The notes: a model not told the origin generated them from the letters alone. A stretch of DNA of 64,000 nt from Prorocentrum cordatum (GCA_963575745.1 CAUYUJ010019358.1:116001-180000); one strand, 5' to 3'; shown: positions 19,453 through 30,167, counted from the stretch's first letter. Numbers and translations: made by a program.

Positions 19453-20454
19453 TCACCTGAGGGCCCTCCAGAAGTTACACTGGGTTGGCCACTCAATGCA
19501 AACGATGCCCCCCGTTTTGTGCACAGCGCGGGCAATCTCACGGAAACTCCGAACCAGGTATCTGCAGTCTGTCCTAATACCACGAAGCCTGCGCATCGCT
19601 CTATAGTTTCCGGTGCGGAAATAATGTGTTTCGTTCACATATTGCTCGGGGGAACCTCCCGTGCAGGGCATAGAGCCCCACAGCGTAATGTGTTTTCCTT
19701 TGAACATTTTAATATCATTCAAAGCCAACCTAAGTCCCTCATCAGTCCTAATATCTTCGGTCTCGGTGTATCGAATCACTTTACACGAGTTGTCAACGAA
19801 ATTATTTGGATTTCCTGTCCTGCTCCGAGGGCCACAACAATAAGTCCATCTGCTAGGATAATAGTCACCACCGCTGGAATCGCCATTCGAATTATGTTCA
19901 AATGGGTGATGATCTTTGCTATCTTCGTCGCGCCAATTATCTGCGCGGCCAACCGTCAAACCCTGTTGGGTATTAATGGCATAAGTACGACGCCTATCAT
20001 CTAACCTTTCCTGGTCGATGGGACAGTCACTGGTTACTGGTATACACGTAACAAGTCTCGGAACGAAATGCCAGCGCTTCAAACTCTGTCCTCGCTGTGT
20101 CCACGTTTCATTTCTGTCTCGAAAACTGGCGACAGCCGTGGGGGGAAGATGAGGAAGGAGAAGGTTGTGGCCAGGTATTTCTTTCATATCCCTGGCTGGC
20201 TCATTACTCGAGTATCCTTGACAATGGTATTTTGGCAAGATTGATGTATCTGACTCAGTTCCGCTGTCAGTCATGTCAAGCATTGCTTTCATCTCACGAT
20301 TGTAGCTTCTCTTAATTATTTCCTCCATGGTTCTGGTTTTCTCGGAGCTTCTGCTGTGACCTCCTTCGGTCATTGTAGGAGCAATTGCACCTGCTTCCGC
20401 GGCTTGGCCGGGCGCATTCGCAACCGCAGCTATGCTGGGAGCGTGTGCCACCAC
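19453..20454 (-). CDS. PCTGGSP ORF, methyltransferase-like
   Basis: ORF of 333 residues directly after RNase H in the element. Residues 254-272 read KHITLWGSMPCTGGSPEQYV, and residues 317-323 read IVCIEWP. A short strand followed by P-C-x-G-G-S-P resembles the catalytic-loop region of Rossmann-fold methyltransferases (PC motif of cytosine-5 enzymes). I recall PCTGG-bearing domains in the same position in other dinoflagellate copia-like polyproteins. No clear S-adenosylmethionine-binding glycine motif is visible, so the activity is uncertain. The N-terminal 110 residues contain a hairpin-encoded step and are low in similarity to anything known to me. Confidence 0.5.
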   Translation of the reverse strand: MVAHAPSIAAVANAPGQAAEAGAIAPTMTEGGHSRSSEKTRTMEEIIKRSYNREMKAMLDMTDSGTESDTSILPKYHCQGYSSNEPARDMKEIPGHNLLLPHLPPTAVASFRDRNETWTQRGQSLKRWHFVPRLVTCIPVTSDCPIDQERLDDRRRTYAINTQQGLTVGRADNWRDEDSKDHHPFEHNSNGDSSGGDYYPSRWTYCCGPRSRTGNPNNFVDNSCKVIRYTETEDIRTDEGLRLALNDIKMFKGKHITLWGSMPCTGGSPEQYVNETHYFRTGNYRAMRRLRGIRTDCRYLVRSFREIARAVHKTGGIVCIEWPTQCNFWRALR

Positions 20455-20650
20455 GGCTTTGCCGGGGGCGGCCTCAGGTGCCGCTGGGATTTGTTTTTAT
20501 GATTTTGGTATACGCACAACGGGCTTACCCTTATTGGGACGCTTCGTCTTTTTGTTCATCTTTTTGCTAGGTGCAGCAGCTCCTCTCCGCAAGGCCGAAC
20601 TAGGACCTAAGCGGGGCTTCAAAATCCCCCCGGGTTTCAAGGGAAGCCCG

Positions 20651-21414
20651 TCAGAAAACGCCGACTCTAAATAGTCCTGGTACCGCTTGGCGGCCCAAAA
20701 TTTGGCAGTTACAAGGTTGACTGACAAGGTATAAATTTTTCACCAAAGCCAAAGGGTCTGTGAACCTCTTCGCCCCAATGTCTGCAGCTTCCTTTTGGGC
20801 CCTTTCGTACTGGAGCTCAACAATACCTCGAGAAAATTGCCCAGACACCGCAGCGGCATCAATCCGATGCGTTCTCGGTAGGTGCATGAGCTTCATTGAC
20901 CCGCCCGCTTTGATAACTTTACACGCTGCTTGGTTATCTTCAAAAACAATCATCGCACCTGTCTGTCAAGCAGTATTTCCCAAAGCGGTAGTGCTGCAAG
21001 CAGCTCTTTCCGCAAATCCAGGTCAGCAGCCACAATCTCTGCTTCAAGGGTGCTATGAGAAACGCAAGTATGTCTTTGCGATCCCATGGACTGCCCAGCT
21101 CTAGTGTATGGGCCCCATATGGCTTGAAAGCTGGCACTCGTGCTCCGATGCGTTCGAATGTCACTTGCTAGATCTGCGGCAGAGTATTGTTTCAACAAGA
21201 CATCCTCCATTTTGTCACCCACCCACGAAGACATACGGTAGCGAGACGTACATTTTATATAACAGATGAGGCGGAAAAGGTCCATGTCTTGTTGCCCTGT
21301 CCATTTGGTAATACAACTGGCTGTCTGACATACAGCGCGGAGCAAGTCATATCTAGCCATTCTTGCACCATAAAGTATCTTCATCCAAACTTTCGCCGCA
21401 GTGGGCTGGCGCAC
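20651..21414 (-). pseudogene. RNase H domain of element A1 (two frames)
   Basis: The 154-residue ORF (20950-21414) contains YSAADLASDIRTHRSTSASF and CVSHSTLEAEIVAADLDLRKELLA, the first and second acidic regions of copia RNase H. The 100-residue ORF (20651-20953) continues with FEDNQAACKVIKAG, MKLMHLPRTHRIDAAAVS and QKEAADIGAKRFTDPLALVKNLYLV, the usual end of such a domain. The two ORFs overlap by four bases in different frames. RNase H removes the RNA template during reverse transcription. The residues look well preserved apart from the frameshift. Confidence 0.85.
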
Positions 21415-21596
21415 TCCCGACTGCGTCGGCGGCTCTGGGTCATTGGGGCTTGCCGCTGCGGCATCAAGGCCAAGAACTTCTACTTTCTGATCAGGAGGCC
21501 CCGAGCCAACTTTAATTTGTATCGCTGATGCTATGGCCTCCTCTGCCGGAGAGTAAACTTCGCCTCTGGGGCCACCTTGGCCATCCTCGAGGTCAA

Positions 21597-23094
21597 TTAG
21601 TCAAAGGGTGTACCTGCAGCGGGATAAGTTGCTGGATCAGTGTCTGTTAGTTGAGCATATAAGGTAACACAAGAATCAAATAATTCGGTCATGCCATACT
21701 CTATCACTCTGGCTTGTCTGGGCTCTCTCGGTTGATATGGCTCGGGCGGCTGAGCCGCCGAGTCGCCCCCCGTTTCCTCCTCGCTACTCTCGTCTGTGAC
21801 GGAGGCGTTCTTCTTAACTTTAGGAGGAGGCGGATCCAAAACTGCGGGCAATTCACCTTGCCATTCAACCCACTGTGTAGAGAGTCTAGGTTCAAATCCC
21901 AAATATCTTCCAACCGCAGTCGGAGGGTCTATCTCTATTCCCTTGGGACAGTTTTCAAAAGGTTCTTGCAGTAGTTTCCATCCCTCTGCAAGCTTGTCTG
22001 CAGGACCCGACAGCTTAAAACCATCCGCATAGATAATTAGGAGAATCTTCAATTCCTTATGAAAATAACAGCTACGCCACGGACTACACTTCACAAAGCC
22101 TTTTGCTGTAACATGCCCCTCGCAATGCTGTTCCCAATATCCTCTTGAATCAGGATGTCCGTATAACGAGAGATATAACGGGCGTACGGGATTACGCATG
22201 TGAGACCATTCCTTAGCCCATTCATCGCGGGGTAGAAATTCCCAAGTCGGGGTACCGCCCAACCTTGACTGAGTGTAGGCCTGGCGGGCGTCAGCTTGCT
22301 CAATACAATGGCCTTCGAATAGCCCGTAGGTGTCAGCTGTTTTGCCAGCCTGCATTGTAGCAGGACTACTGGGAAGTTTTTGGAACAACGCTACATCCTT
22401 ATTCTGATCTCTCACACTCGAGCCATCAAAAAACTACCCTACCGCGGTATGTGCGATCTTTATGTCCTAATGGTAACTCCGAGTTCTTTTCAACAAGGAT
22501 CCCAAAAAGCCGACCGAAGTGCGCCGTCTGTCCGTTGAGTTCGGCGATAACGTCAGACTACTCTCTGACGCCATCCTCTTTCCACGTGCCAATGTCACGC
22601 AGTCTATCCCATTCTTTTCTCAAGTCAGCTTGGGCGTCTTTGTTCGCTTTGGCCTCGTCTTTTGAGACAGATCGCGCGACAGCGGCATCGATCTTGGCAT
22701 ACTGCCAGTCATTGGGAAGTTGGAAGGGCTCGTCGACGACTGCGATATGATCAGTAAAAGGATTGTAAAAGTATTGCAAGTCAAATCTTTCTTTTTCCCG
22801 ATCACTGAGCGCTGAAGCCGAGCTACTCTGCAACGGCATTCGAGGCACGCCTCGCCGCGACGCGGCGGCCGCCGGACTCAAGGTCAGGCTTGCCTCTTGC
22901 ACGTCCTCAGACTCATCATCGGATAACGGGTCCCTACCGACTGAGCCGGAGGGAACCCCGTCACGTGCTATGGCGCCACCGCACCATGTCTGCTTCCACC
23001 AAACGTCCTCGTCGTCCGAAAGATATTCGCCGGAATCACCCTCCTCAGAGGATTCGATAGCCACAGCTGCGGCTTGGTCGCCCTGTGCTGTCAA
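21597..23094 (-). pseudogene. Reverse transcriptase of element A1, with stop, frameshift and altered YxDD
   Basis: The N-terminal ORF (22558-23094) ends in RKEWDRLRDIGTWKEDGVRE followed by a TAG where a Trp codon is expected; the frame goes on through HFGRLFGILVEKNSELP and KDRTYRGRVVF, then shifts at a T-run near 22430 into the 272-residue ORF (21597-22415). That ORF has the finger and palm parts: CIEQADARQAYTQS, TWEFLPRDEW, RPLYLSLYGHPDSRGYWEQH and LLIIYADGFKLSGPADKLAEG. The catalytic motif reads YADG instead of the usual Y-x-D-D, so the second catalytic aspartate is replaced by glycine. Together these show an inactive polymerase. The tail (EVIEYGMTELFD-like region) links to RNase H. Confidence 0.85.
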
Positions 23095-23263
23095 ACGACG
23101 CAGTCTCTCAGTTACCCACGGCGCGGGCGGCTAGCCTTGCCTCAGGATGCGCCGCAAGTGGCTGAGCCACTGCGGGCTCGGGCGGAGTTGGTGGATCATC
23201 CACATCCAAACCAATATCGCGCAGGAGGCCAAGACAAGGACCAACATCTTCTATACCGAAAAA

Positions 23264-24655
23264 TCATCTCTTTTCTGCCTTGTATTGTTCCACAGCCTGT
23301 CGGCGTTGGGCTTGATTCGTGTTGGACCATCGTCCAGGACGTGTCCCAGGATTGGTGGATCGGGGTAGCTTTTTCAACCACTGGGCACCGTATTTCGGGT
23401 CTGGGCCAGTGATCCACACACGAGTTATACGCACGTAGTCTGGATCATAATAAAGAACAACTCGAATGCTGCATGTCTTTCTTCGACCCGTCAATGGAAG
23501 CTTCTGCGTTAACTCTTCTTCTGTCAGACCGGCAACGATACGCCTATCTTCGAAGTATTCCATCGCATCTAGGTTTTGAGTTGTTCGAGCAAGAAGTTGT
23601 CCTTTCCCGGGAACCTTCCCACGCGGCTTAGCCGTTGAGAAGTTTGATTGTCTATCCAAACGGTGCCCAATTTGCGCGAGTCCCAATTTCTGTTTCTTAT
23701 CTGCTGGATGGGAATCTCGCTGTGGATCCCCGCCGTCAACTACCATAGGCTCGTCGTCCACGCGCAACCCACCAGGGCCTTCATCTTCTAATTCGGCCTG
23801 CGAGTCGAAGTGTGGGGCGCCCTCGCCTCCTTGTGAAGGCGGTGGCATGACAACGGCAGGATCATTTGCATCAAACAAGTTGTCCGATCGTATCCCTGTT
23901 GCTGGCTGTGGTCCGTCTGGGACGGCCGCAGCTTCTCCGGCTGGAGGGGTCGTAACGGAGCGCACTTCGGTCACTGCCTTTTCGCACGCTTTTCCCGAAG
24001 GAAACTGGGGAGACTGATCTGCAGCAGTGCCATCCAAAATGTTACTGTATACCTGGTCAGACTTCTCAATGGTGGGTCGTTTACCCTCTGGAGTACGCCC
24101 TGATTCCATGTTAAGTCCATCCAACTGTCTCAACGGCACAACATAGCTATCTGGTCCAATCAATCCCCCCGCTTTGTGCACATACCCCAAGTATCTCCCC
24201 GGAATCATCGTTGCGCCAGTCTTGGCGGTCCGAAGTCTGGACCCAGGCGGAGGCACATAGCGCACAAGGGACCCGAAGGGAAGGAGCGGAGCCTCAAATC
24301 TACATCCGAAGCGTCGCTCCCAACTCGATTGTCCCTCCTCGGGGGTCCTAGTATTATAGCAAAGACAGAAGTATCGGACGGCGTAAGTCCAATATGGTGG
24401 TGGAAGACCGGCCTGCATGAGCAAGGCTCTAGTCCCCATCTGCACCGCGCCATTTGCACTTTCAGCAACGGCGTTTTGTTTCTTATTTCCTGGGATGGTA
24501 GGATCATGTGCAATCTTGAGCTCGTAACATGCCCTTGCAAGCTCTCGTGCACCATCTGTATAACGGTCTTCTAGCTTCTCGTCCGGGGCCTTAAGGTTTA
24601 CCAGAAAAATTCCAAACGTGAGCCGCAGACTTGTCGTGTACACCCTGAGCGGCAA
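23264..24655 (-). CDS. Integrase core (second half) and C-terminal part of element A1
   Basis: ORF of 463 residues. Residues 30-105 carry YTDGARELARACYEL and HDPTIPGNKKQNAVAESANG, then GTRALLMQAGLPPPYWTYAV and CYNTRTPEEG. The D of YTDG and the E of AVAES are the second and third catalytic residues of the DDE triad. A GYVHKAGGLIGPDSYVVPL block follows, as in the end of copia integrases. The remaining 300 residues are acidic and proline-rich linker leading to the polymerase. The first catalytic D lies in the ORF at 24591-25238, which overlaps this one in another frame, so a frameshift splits the enzyme. Confidence 0.85.
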   Translation of the reverse strand: MPLRVYTTSLRLTFGIFLVNLKAPDEKLEDRYTDGARELARACYELKIAHDPTIPGNKKQNAVAESANGAVQMGTRALLMQAGLPPPYWTYAVRYFCLCYNTRTPEEGQSSWERRFGCRFEAPLLPFGSLVRYVPPPGSRLRTAKTGATMIPGRYLGYVHKAGGLIGPDSYVVPLRQLDGLNMESGRTPEGKRPTIEKSDQVYSNILDGTAADQSPQFPSGKACEKAVTEVRSVTTPPAGEAAAVPDGPQPATGIRSDNLFDANDPAVVMPPPSQGGEGAPHFDSQAELEDEGPGGLRVDDEPMVVDGGDPQRDSHPADKKQKLGLAQIGHRLDRQSNFSTAKPRGKVPGKGQLLARTTQNLDAMEYFEDRRIVAGLTEEELTQKLPLTGRRKTCSIRVVLYYDPDYVRITRVWITGPDPKYGAQWLKKLPRSTNPGTRPGRWSNTNQAQRRQAVEQYKAEKR

Positions 24656-25238
24656 GGAAATCCGCGGCTCGGTCGCGAAAAATCACGCACGCGGTCTCAT
24701 CGTGGAGCCCCCGCGAGAGTTCATCCATCGCAAACCAATGATCCATCGTCGTCAGGTGTCCAAATGAAGTGGGGTTAGCGCATGGGCGGGGAACCTTCAG
24801 CCCTTTATGTTGCGCCTTGCGCTGTTGCTTTCTGATAGCTTTGGCCCAATTGCGTACTGAGCAAAATGGGTTCTTGGGAGTATGAGTTAGAAGGTGCGGC
24901 AGTGAGGCTGCGGCCTTTTTGAGCCGCTCGGCAAGGGATTCCGACGCCTCAACCTCCGCATCGTCGGGGTCCATCTCTGGCGGTGCGTCGACGTCGACTA
25001 AGTCGACGCCGTCAGCGTCTCCAACTTCACCCTCCTCGGGCCCGGGAGCCGCGTCGCACGCACTTGGGTCCAACCCTCGATCCATGTCATAGGAGAGGTA
25101 TCCTGAGACCCCGCACCAATGAGGGCTCTTGTATGCGGCTGCGCAGGCCTCGGCATTGCCGGGCTGCTCGTCGTTCTGTCCAACGGCTTGACCGTGGCAG
25201 GGCAAAGTTAGGAGACTCTTGACTCTTGAAAGCAACAA
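24591..25238 (-). pseudogene. Integrase N-terminal zinc region and first half of the core, element A1
   Basis: ORF of 215 residues. LPHLLTHTPKNPFCSVRNWAKA is the pre-integrase zinc-binding region, but one expected Cys is changed (C-S-V-R in place of C-x-x-C). FGHLTTMDHWF holds the first catalytic Asp of the DDE triad. The middle is an acidic linker with a hairpin insertion at 24992-25008. The frame shifts near 24600 into the next ORF. Integrase inserts the DNA copy into the genome. Confidence 0.75.
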
Positions 25239-26031
25239 TGCTGGTCGGCGTCCGATTCCAACCGCTTTCGCTAGCCTTTTCGAAGCGAAAATAGAAATAA
25301 GTGATAGTATCCGCAGAGTCTAATGAGGACGGAAAAACGGGCGCGATCTCAGTCGGCCGTCCGTCAACGCAGCTGTGGGTACCAATCAACCCATGTGCAT
25401 GCAGGTCTATGGTTACGCGAGTCTGGACAGCATGGGGCGGAGGGCCTCTCGCAGATTCCACATTGCCCAGGAATGCCTTGGCGCCTGGCGTCGCGCAACA
25501 CCACCGCTCGGGAGGCTCACCCTCCCCAGCGGCAACCGCGCACATCCACTGACCCAGCGCCTCTTTGCCTGAAAGGGTCAAGTATGGTATCTTGCCCTCA
25601 ACGATCAGGTCCACTCTTTGACCGTTGGGCAACAATAGGCAGGGTCTTCGGCCTGCCGGCCAGAAGAAACTAAAGCCGCGATCCATGCACCGCTCTCCGA
25701 CCGAAATCACGCACGGAGTCTCCGGCATGACCAAGGCGTTAAAACTACCACCCTTAAATTTAGGGCATGCGACGCGAACTGAACCGAGGGCCCCTGGCTC
25801 TCCCCCAGCAGTATTCAGAATGATCGATTGCGGAAGCTTTCGAACCAATCTCATTGCACCTGCACTTTTAATATATCTGTCCGCTATGAGGTTATATCCA
25901 CACCCTGTATCTATAATAAAACTCAGCGCTCCAAGATACGCAGCATCCTTGTCTGTGCATCCCGCAGCGGCTGTGCCGCGCGGGCCCTCGCCCCCCCCCC
26001 CCGGTCCTCGACCAGAGGTGCCAGACTTCAT
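25087..26031 (-). CDS. Aspartic protease of element A1
   Basis: ORF of 314 residues. FIIDTGCGYNLIADRY at about residues 38-53 has the D-T-G catalytic triad of retroviral-type aspartic proteases. ETPCVISVGERCMDRGFSF, FWPAGRRPCLLLPNG and VEGKIPYL match the usual region between protease and integrase of dinoflagellate copia polyproteins. The last 100 residues overlap the integrase ORF in another frame and are probably not the original protein end. The enzyme would cut the Gag-Pol polyprotein. The protease active site itself looks intact. Confidence 0.8.
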   Translation of the reverse strand: MKSGTSGRGPGGGGEGPRGTAAAGCTDKDAAYLGALSFIIDTGCGYNLIADRYIKSAGAMRLVRKLPQSIILNTAGGEPGALGSVRVACPKFKGGSFNALVMPETPCVISVGERCMDRGFSFFWPAGRRPCLLLPNGQRVDLIVEGKIPYLTLSGKEALGQWMCAVAAGEGEPPERWCCATPGAKAFLGNVESARGPPPHAVQTRVTIDLHAHGLIGTHSCVDGRPTEIAPVFPSSLDSADTITYFYFRFEKASESGWNRTPTSIVAFKSQESPNFALPRSSRWTERRAARQCRGLRSRIQEPSLVRGLRIPLL

Positions 26032-26617
26032 CTTACAGGTCTGACGCCCTGATCAGGGCCTCCGCAGCAGACGCCCTCGACTGAGTAGACATCTGTCGGC
26101 GCATCTCTCCTGGGAACATCCACCTGTCTTTGGCACTTGAAGGCAACTCTTTCAAGTCGTGGCGACGTGCCTTCCTCCAAGTGATGGGGGCTCCTCAGTA
26201 GAGGGGTGAAATCGGACACGGAGCGTGATCCGACCCTGCATCTGAGATCGGATGCAACTCTTACTAGTGGGGACGCTCCAGTACTTCTTTATAGCGCCCC
26301 GAGAAAGAGGATGCAAGAAATTCGCAAGGATATGGGCAAGACTCTCGACCTGTTCCCTGCATTCGTGGTGAAACTCTCCACCGGGGGGATTCCCGTAGAC
26401 TCCTCCGCTGGTATCTCTAGAGGCCTTCAGAAGCTTAGGGCTGGCCTGTTTTTGCCCAGGGAAACCCCGAATCAACGGGGCGGGGCGCGCGATGGCACCC
26501 AAGCTGACTTGGTCAGTGGATCTCTTCCGGCCCCCCCGCTTTCGGCTTAACCGACGCGGACTTCGCCGCATCCGTCGAGCAAGGAAGACAAGAAAGAGTA
26601 TTCTTAACAAACTTATG

Positions 26618-27482
26618 TCAATCAGTCCTCCTGCACTGGCGGCTGAGCCGCCAGTGCGGAGACAATGTCACGGATGACCAGGTGTGGTCTGGGCAAACCA
26701 ACAACCCTTGCCACGCGAACAGTTGCTTGTGTCCCTGAAAGAACGACAGATCATGTGTTTGCCTTTGCCTTTGCCTTTTATCCTTGTCTCCGTCTTTCTT
26801 GCGTCTCTCGGACTTGCTGCTGGAGGCTCTCGAGCCACCATTGCCCGCTGACGACGAGACATTAGCGGCCGCGGCATTGGCTTGTTTAACAGTACGCTCG
26901 TACCCCAGGGATTGCCCCGAATCAAGCTTCGCTTGTTCGTACTTGTCGCGGTTAAGCTTCTCAGCATCAATCAATCCTCTATGCACTTTATAGCATCCGT
27001 CCTCTGGTCCGCGACAGTTCTTGAGGTCTCGCGAGTGAGCGCAACATGGTAGTTTGCTCTCTTTCCCACACGATCGATTGGATTGACTCCGATTTTTCTG
27101 CTGCGCTCCCTTCCCTCGCCCCCCTGTAGGGGTCTGTGAACGGCTCTGCCCCCTTCGGCCTCGGCCATCGGGCTTGCCAGATCTCCTTGGGGTTCTTGTT
27201 CTGGGCTGGAGCAGCATTAGACTTAGTTCCCGCAACCGGCTGAGCCGGTGCGGCAGCCTTGGGCTTCTTATGGTTAAAAGGGCAACCCTGGCCTGCGCAC
27301 GGGCAGGCCTGGCCTTCACGTACATAGCCGCACGTTGTCTCGCCCTTGGTCAATCCACTCTGCATGGCGTCTGTGGGTTTGCCTAGTCGAGCTGTTGCCT
27401 CTGCCGGAGCGGCTTTGCGGCTGGCATTTACGATTGTCATTGTTATTGCTCCCACCTCCGCCCAATCGGGCCTGCCGAGCAC
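26618..27482 (-). pseudogene. Gag zinc-finger region with three CCCH fingers, frameshifted
   Basis: Three frames each carry one finger. CGYVREGQACPCAGQGCPFNH at 27270-27332 is C-x8-C-x6-C-x3-H. CAHSRDLKNC-x6-CYKVH at 26981-27043 has the same spacing. CRSFRDTSNC-x5-CWFAQ at 26689-26748 has Gln in place of the final His. Between them are basic, Lys/Arg-rich linkers. Such fingers bind RNA and take the place of the CCHC knuckles usual in Gag. The frameshifts between fingers (near 27150 and 26970) show decay of this copy. Confidence 0.75.
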
Positions 27483-27498
27483 GTTGATTCAGAGTACT

Positions 27499-28191
27499 CT
27501 AACGCACGTTGATGTTCCATTCTTCCTTATCGCGCACAATCAACGATTCAATTTCACTCATAAGCCACTCATAGGATTTCACTCCTGTTCGCAATCTATA
27601 TTTGGACATGTCATAAATCTGACAAAGAAAGGATAGCTTCTTGGGCTTCCTACACTGCTCAATGAAGTGTGCATGAATGGAGGCTTGCATTTCGTCAGAT
27701 GGAGGTCGAACCCCAAATAACTGTTGGTAAACATATGTCCATTCATTGTAGGAATGATACAAGTCAGAATCAGGGTGATTAGGGTGTACAACTACTTTAA
27801 CTATATCACGCGACATGCGATGCTGACCCAACTCCGATCGAACATAATAACAATGGCAAATGGCTCGAATCATTTCGCGCCCCGTCAAGAGTCTCTCTTC
27901 AGCCCGGGCGCCAAACTCCATCCGACTGATCTGTTGAAGGATGTGTATGTGATGATTAGGTAACCTATGATTATTTCGCACGTTGCTAAATGTCTCCATC
28001 AAATTTGTGGCGATCACGAGGTCAAGACGTTGAAAACGACTCGCATTTCTTAGCTGCTGGTCACCCACAGCTGGGTTCATGGCTTCCATGATCCAATGCT
28101 GCGCTAGCTGAATCTCTGGGGAAGATCCAGCAATAGCGCGAACTGCGTGCATTTGCCACTCCCGTATGTTTGTACCATCGGGACTGTCCAT
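27499..28191 (-). CDS. Gag capsid-like ORF of element A1
   Basis: ORF of 230 residues without long low-complexity stretches. It is rich in predicted helix, with segments such as RFQRLDLVIATNLMETFSNV, HIHILQQISRMEF and EERLLTGREMIRAICHCYYV, and later SYNEWTYVYQQLFG and KKLSFLCQIYDMSKYRL. Its place just upstream of the zinc fingers and its helical character fit the capsid part of a copia Gag. I do not see a named motif, so the call rests on position and composition. Confidence 0.6.
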   Translation of the reverse strand: MDSPDGTNIREWQMHAVRAIAGSSPEIQLAQHWIMEAMNPAVGDQQLRNASRFQRLDLVIATNLMETFSNVRNNHRLPNHHIHILQQISRMEFGARAEERLLTGREMIRAICHCYYVRSELGQHRMSRDIVKVVVHPNHPDSDLYHSYNEWTYVYQQLFGVRPPSDEMQASIHAHFIEQCRKPKKLSFLCQIYDMSKYRLRTGVKSYEWLMSEIESLIVRDKEEWNINVR

Positions 28192-28251
28192 CAGATCGAC
28201 CTTTTGATTGTTTCCAACTTGCCTCCATTGATCCAGAGGGGTACTCTCATC

Positions 28252-28963
28252 TCAACCTCCCGGATCATTTGGCCCTCCTGGGCCTGGAGGGCCGCCGCCA
28301 CCGCCCCCTCCGCCTGGGGATCCAGGCCCCCCCGGACTCCTGGGAGGCGGCTTGTCTAGCGGATCGCGAAAAGCATCATTTAGTGCCGATAGAGCGTCAG
28401 TACTCGACGCGACACTACTGTCATCACCATCCTTACCCTTCCCCGCCCCGCCCGGCGGCTGCGCCGCTGGCGCGTGACCCTTATCGTTGTCTAGCGGCTG
28501 AGCCGTTGTCGGTCTCACAGGTCCGTCCTTAGAGAACGGATGATACTTGACACGATCCTTTCCTTCAATCTCACCTGTGAGCTTTAACCTGATTGGTATA
28601 CCATGCTCGGAGGTGCCAGGCTTGGCCGGACCTTCGATTGCAGGACTGGGGGCAGTATAATGAGATTTCATGGCAGGTCTTGTGGGCGCATCCCGTGAAA
28701 GCAGAAGTAACTCAAACGAACTCGACTCTCTTATTTTGCCCTGTTCTGTTTCCCCATGTGGAAAAGGGCTTAGTGATGACTGCTTGAAGCTTCATCATGT
28801 CTCTGCCTGATGCAGCTGCAGGTGCTAGAGTCTGTCCCCCAGTGGTCTCCTTCGTCCTCTGCGCACTGCATTCGTCAAGGAGCTTTTGCTGCAGGGCCCG
28901 AAAGTCACTGTCGGCACTGTGTTTTCTCCACTGCTCGTCCCACTTCTCCTGCTCAGCTGGCAA
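28252..28963 (-). pseudogene. Gly/Pro-rich linker ORFs upstream of the capsid region
   Basis: Two ORFs in different frames: 28712-28963 (83 residues, charged, EQWRKHSADSDFRALQQKLLD) and 28252-28671 (139 residues). The second ends in a run of Gly and Pro and contains AAQPPGG and TAQPLDND, encoded by small hairpins at about 28455 and 28493. Probably a linker between the coiled-coil part and the capsid part of Gag. Confidence 0.4.
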
Positions 28964-28968
28964 ACTCT

Positions 28969-30167
28969 TTATTTGAATGCACTTCGAACATCTTTTCGTA
29001 TTCGCGCCAAAGTGGCCGTTGCAGCCCGGCTTTCCACGAGCGGCGCAGCCCCCGACTTTCGGGTTCGAACAGACCGAACATTGTTCTTCATCAGCCCCTT
29101 TCGCGGGTTGAGGCTGAGGTACACCTTCGGCACAGGCGGCATCACGCTTCCCACGGCTATTAAGTCAAACTGTTCTCGTGAGGACAATGCGCCGGACGGC
29201 TGGGCCGCCAGCAAAGTTCGTCCGCTTTCCCCAATCGGCTTAGCCGATGGGCGCGTGACGTCGGTTAGTTGCACTTGCTGAAGGGATGCTCTAGCATTAT
29301 CATGCAATCTGAAGTCTTCTCTGTGTTTCATTATCAGATCGACTCTCGTCGCAGCTGCAAGTTGGGTATTAGATACTTCCAGCCTGGCAATGTTGGTTTG
29401 CTCTTGAAGCTCCTGCTTCTCTTGTTCTGCCCTGGCTGTAGCAATTTCCCCCCCTGCTACTCTAGCCGCTGCAACAGCAGCGGAAACGGTCTTGGCATCA
29501 ACAGATTGGCTAATCGCCGTCACGGCGGCCTGTCGCTCGGAAGCCATCATCTCGGCGCAACGGTGCTTGGCTTCTTCCTCCGCTTGCCGCTTAGCGACCG
29601 CGGTTTGATGGCGCATTTGTTCCATTCCTGTTCCCGCTCTCTGGCAGCCTTGGCCAGGGCAAGTCTCTCAGCCTCGAACGTCATCCGAACATCCTCAATG
29701 GTTGCGGTCATTCCTTCTCGATCAAGTCGGGCCTTCTCGGCCCTCTGCGCTTCGCGCGCCAGGAACTCCCGCTGAGTCTTAGCTTCGACAAATCTAGCCG
29801 GATCCTGCATGGCTTGCATGAGAAGAAATGCGAAATTATGCCCACTCATGGGAAGACAATCTACACGCAGCCACTGACTGCTACAAGTGGGACACACATC
29901 CGAGCAATTCTTACGCACTGGACGTCTACAAGCTCCATCTGGCTTGTGGGCTTTCCCCGGGCATCTGCTCTCCGCCTGCGGCGTGCAGTCTGGGCCCCAG
30001 TTCCAGCGCGCATCAAGCACGGATATAATACTGTTGCTCCTTGAAGCAGACCGAGCTCCCGATCTTGGTAGTTTTGGCCCCCCCCCTACTCGAAGCGTTC
30101 GATCTAGGACGTGCGCGCGCGCATTCTGGCGGGTTTGGCACCTCTCGAAGCTCCTCGTCCCTTTCAT
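28969..30167 (-). pseudogene. Coiled-coil region near the start of the Gag polyprotein, frameshifted
   Basis: The ORF at 29547-30167 (206 residues) ends with a charged helical run (KTQREFLAREAQRAEKARLD, ERLALAKAAREREQEW). The helix continues in another frame in the ORF at 28969-29625 (218 residues): HQTAVAKRQAEEEAKHRCAE and EQEKQELQEQTNIARLEVS. A frameshift near 29625 links them. The first ORF also has CPTCSSQWLRVDC, a Cys pair that may bind zinc. A long coiled coil could serve self-assembly of Gag. Hairpin insertions (29197, 29234) code for AAQPSG and a related step. Confidence 0.5.

Noticed and set aside
21885-21900. GGTTCAAATCC, a match to a tRNA B-box
   Set aside because: It lies within the reverse transcriptase coding sequence (LGFEPRLSTQ region) and no A-box or cloverleaf is found around it.
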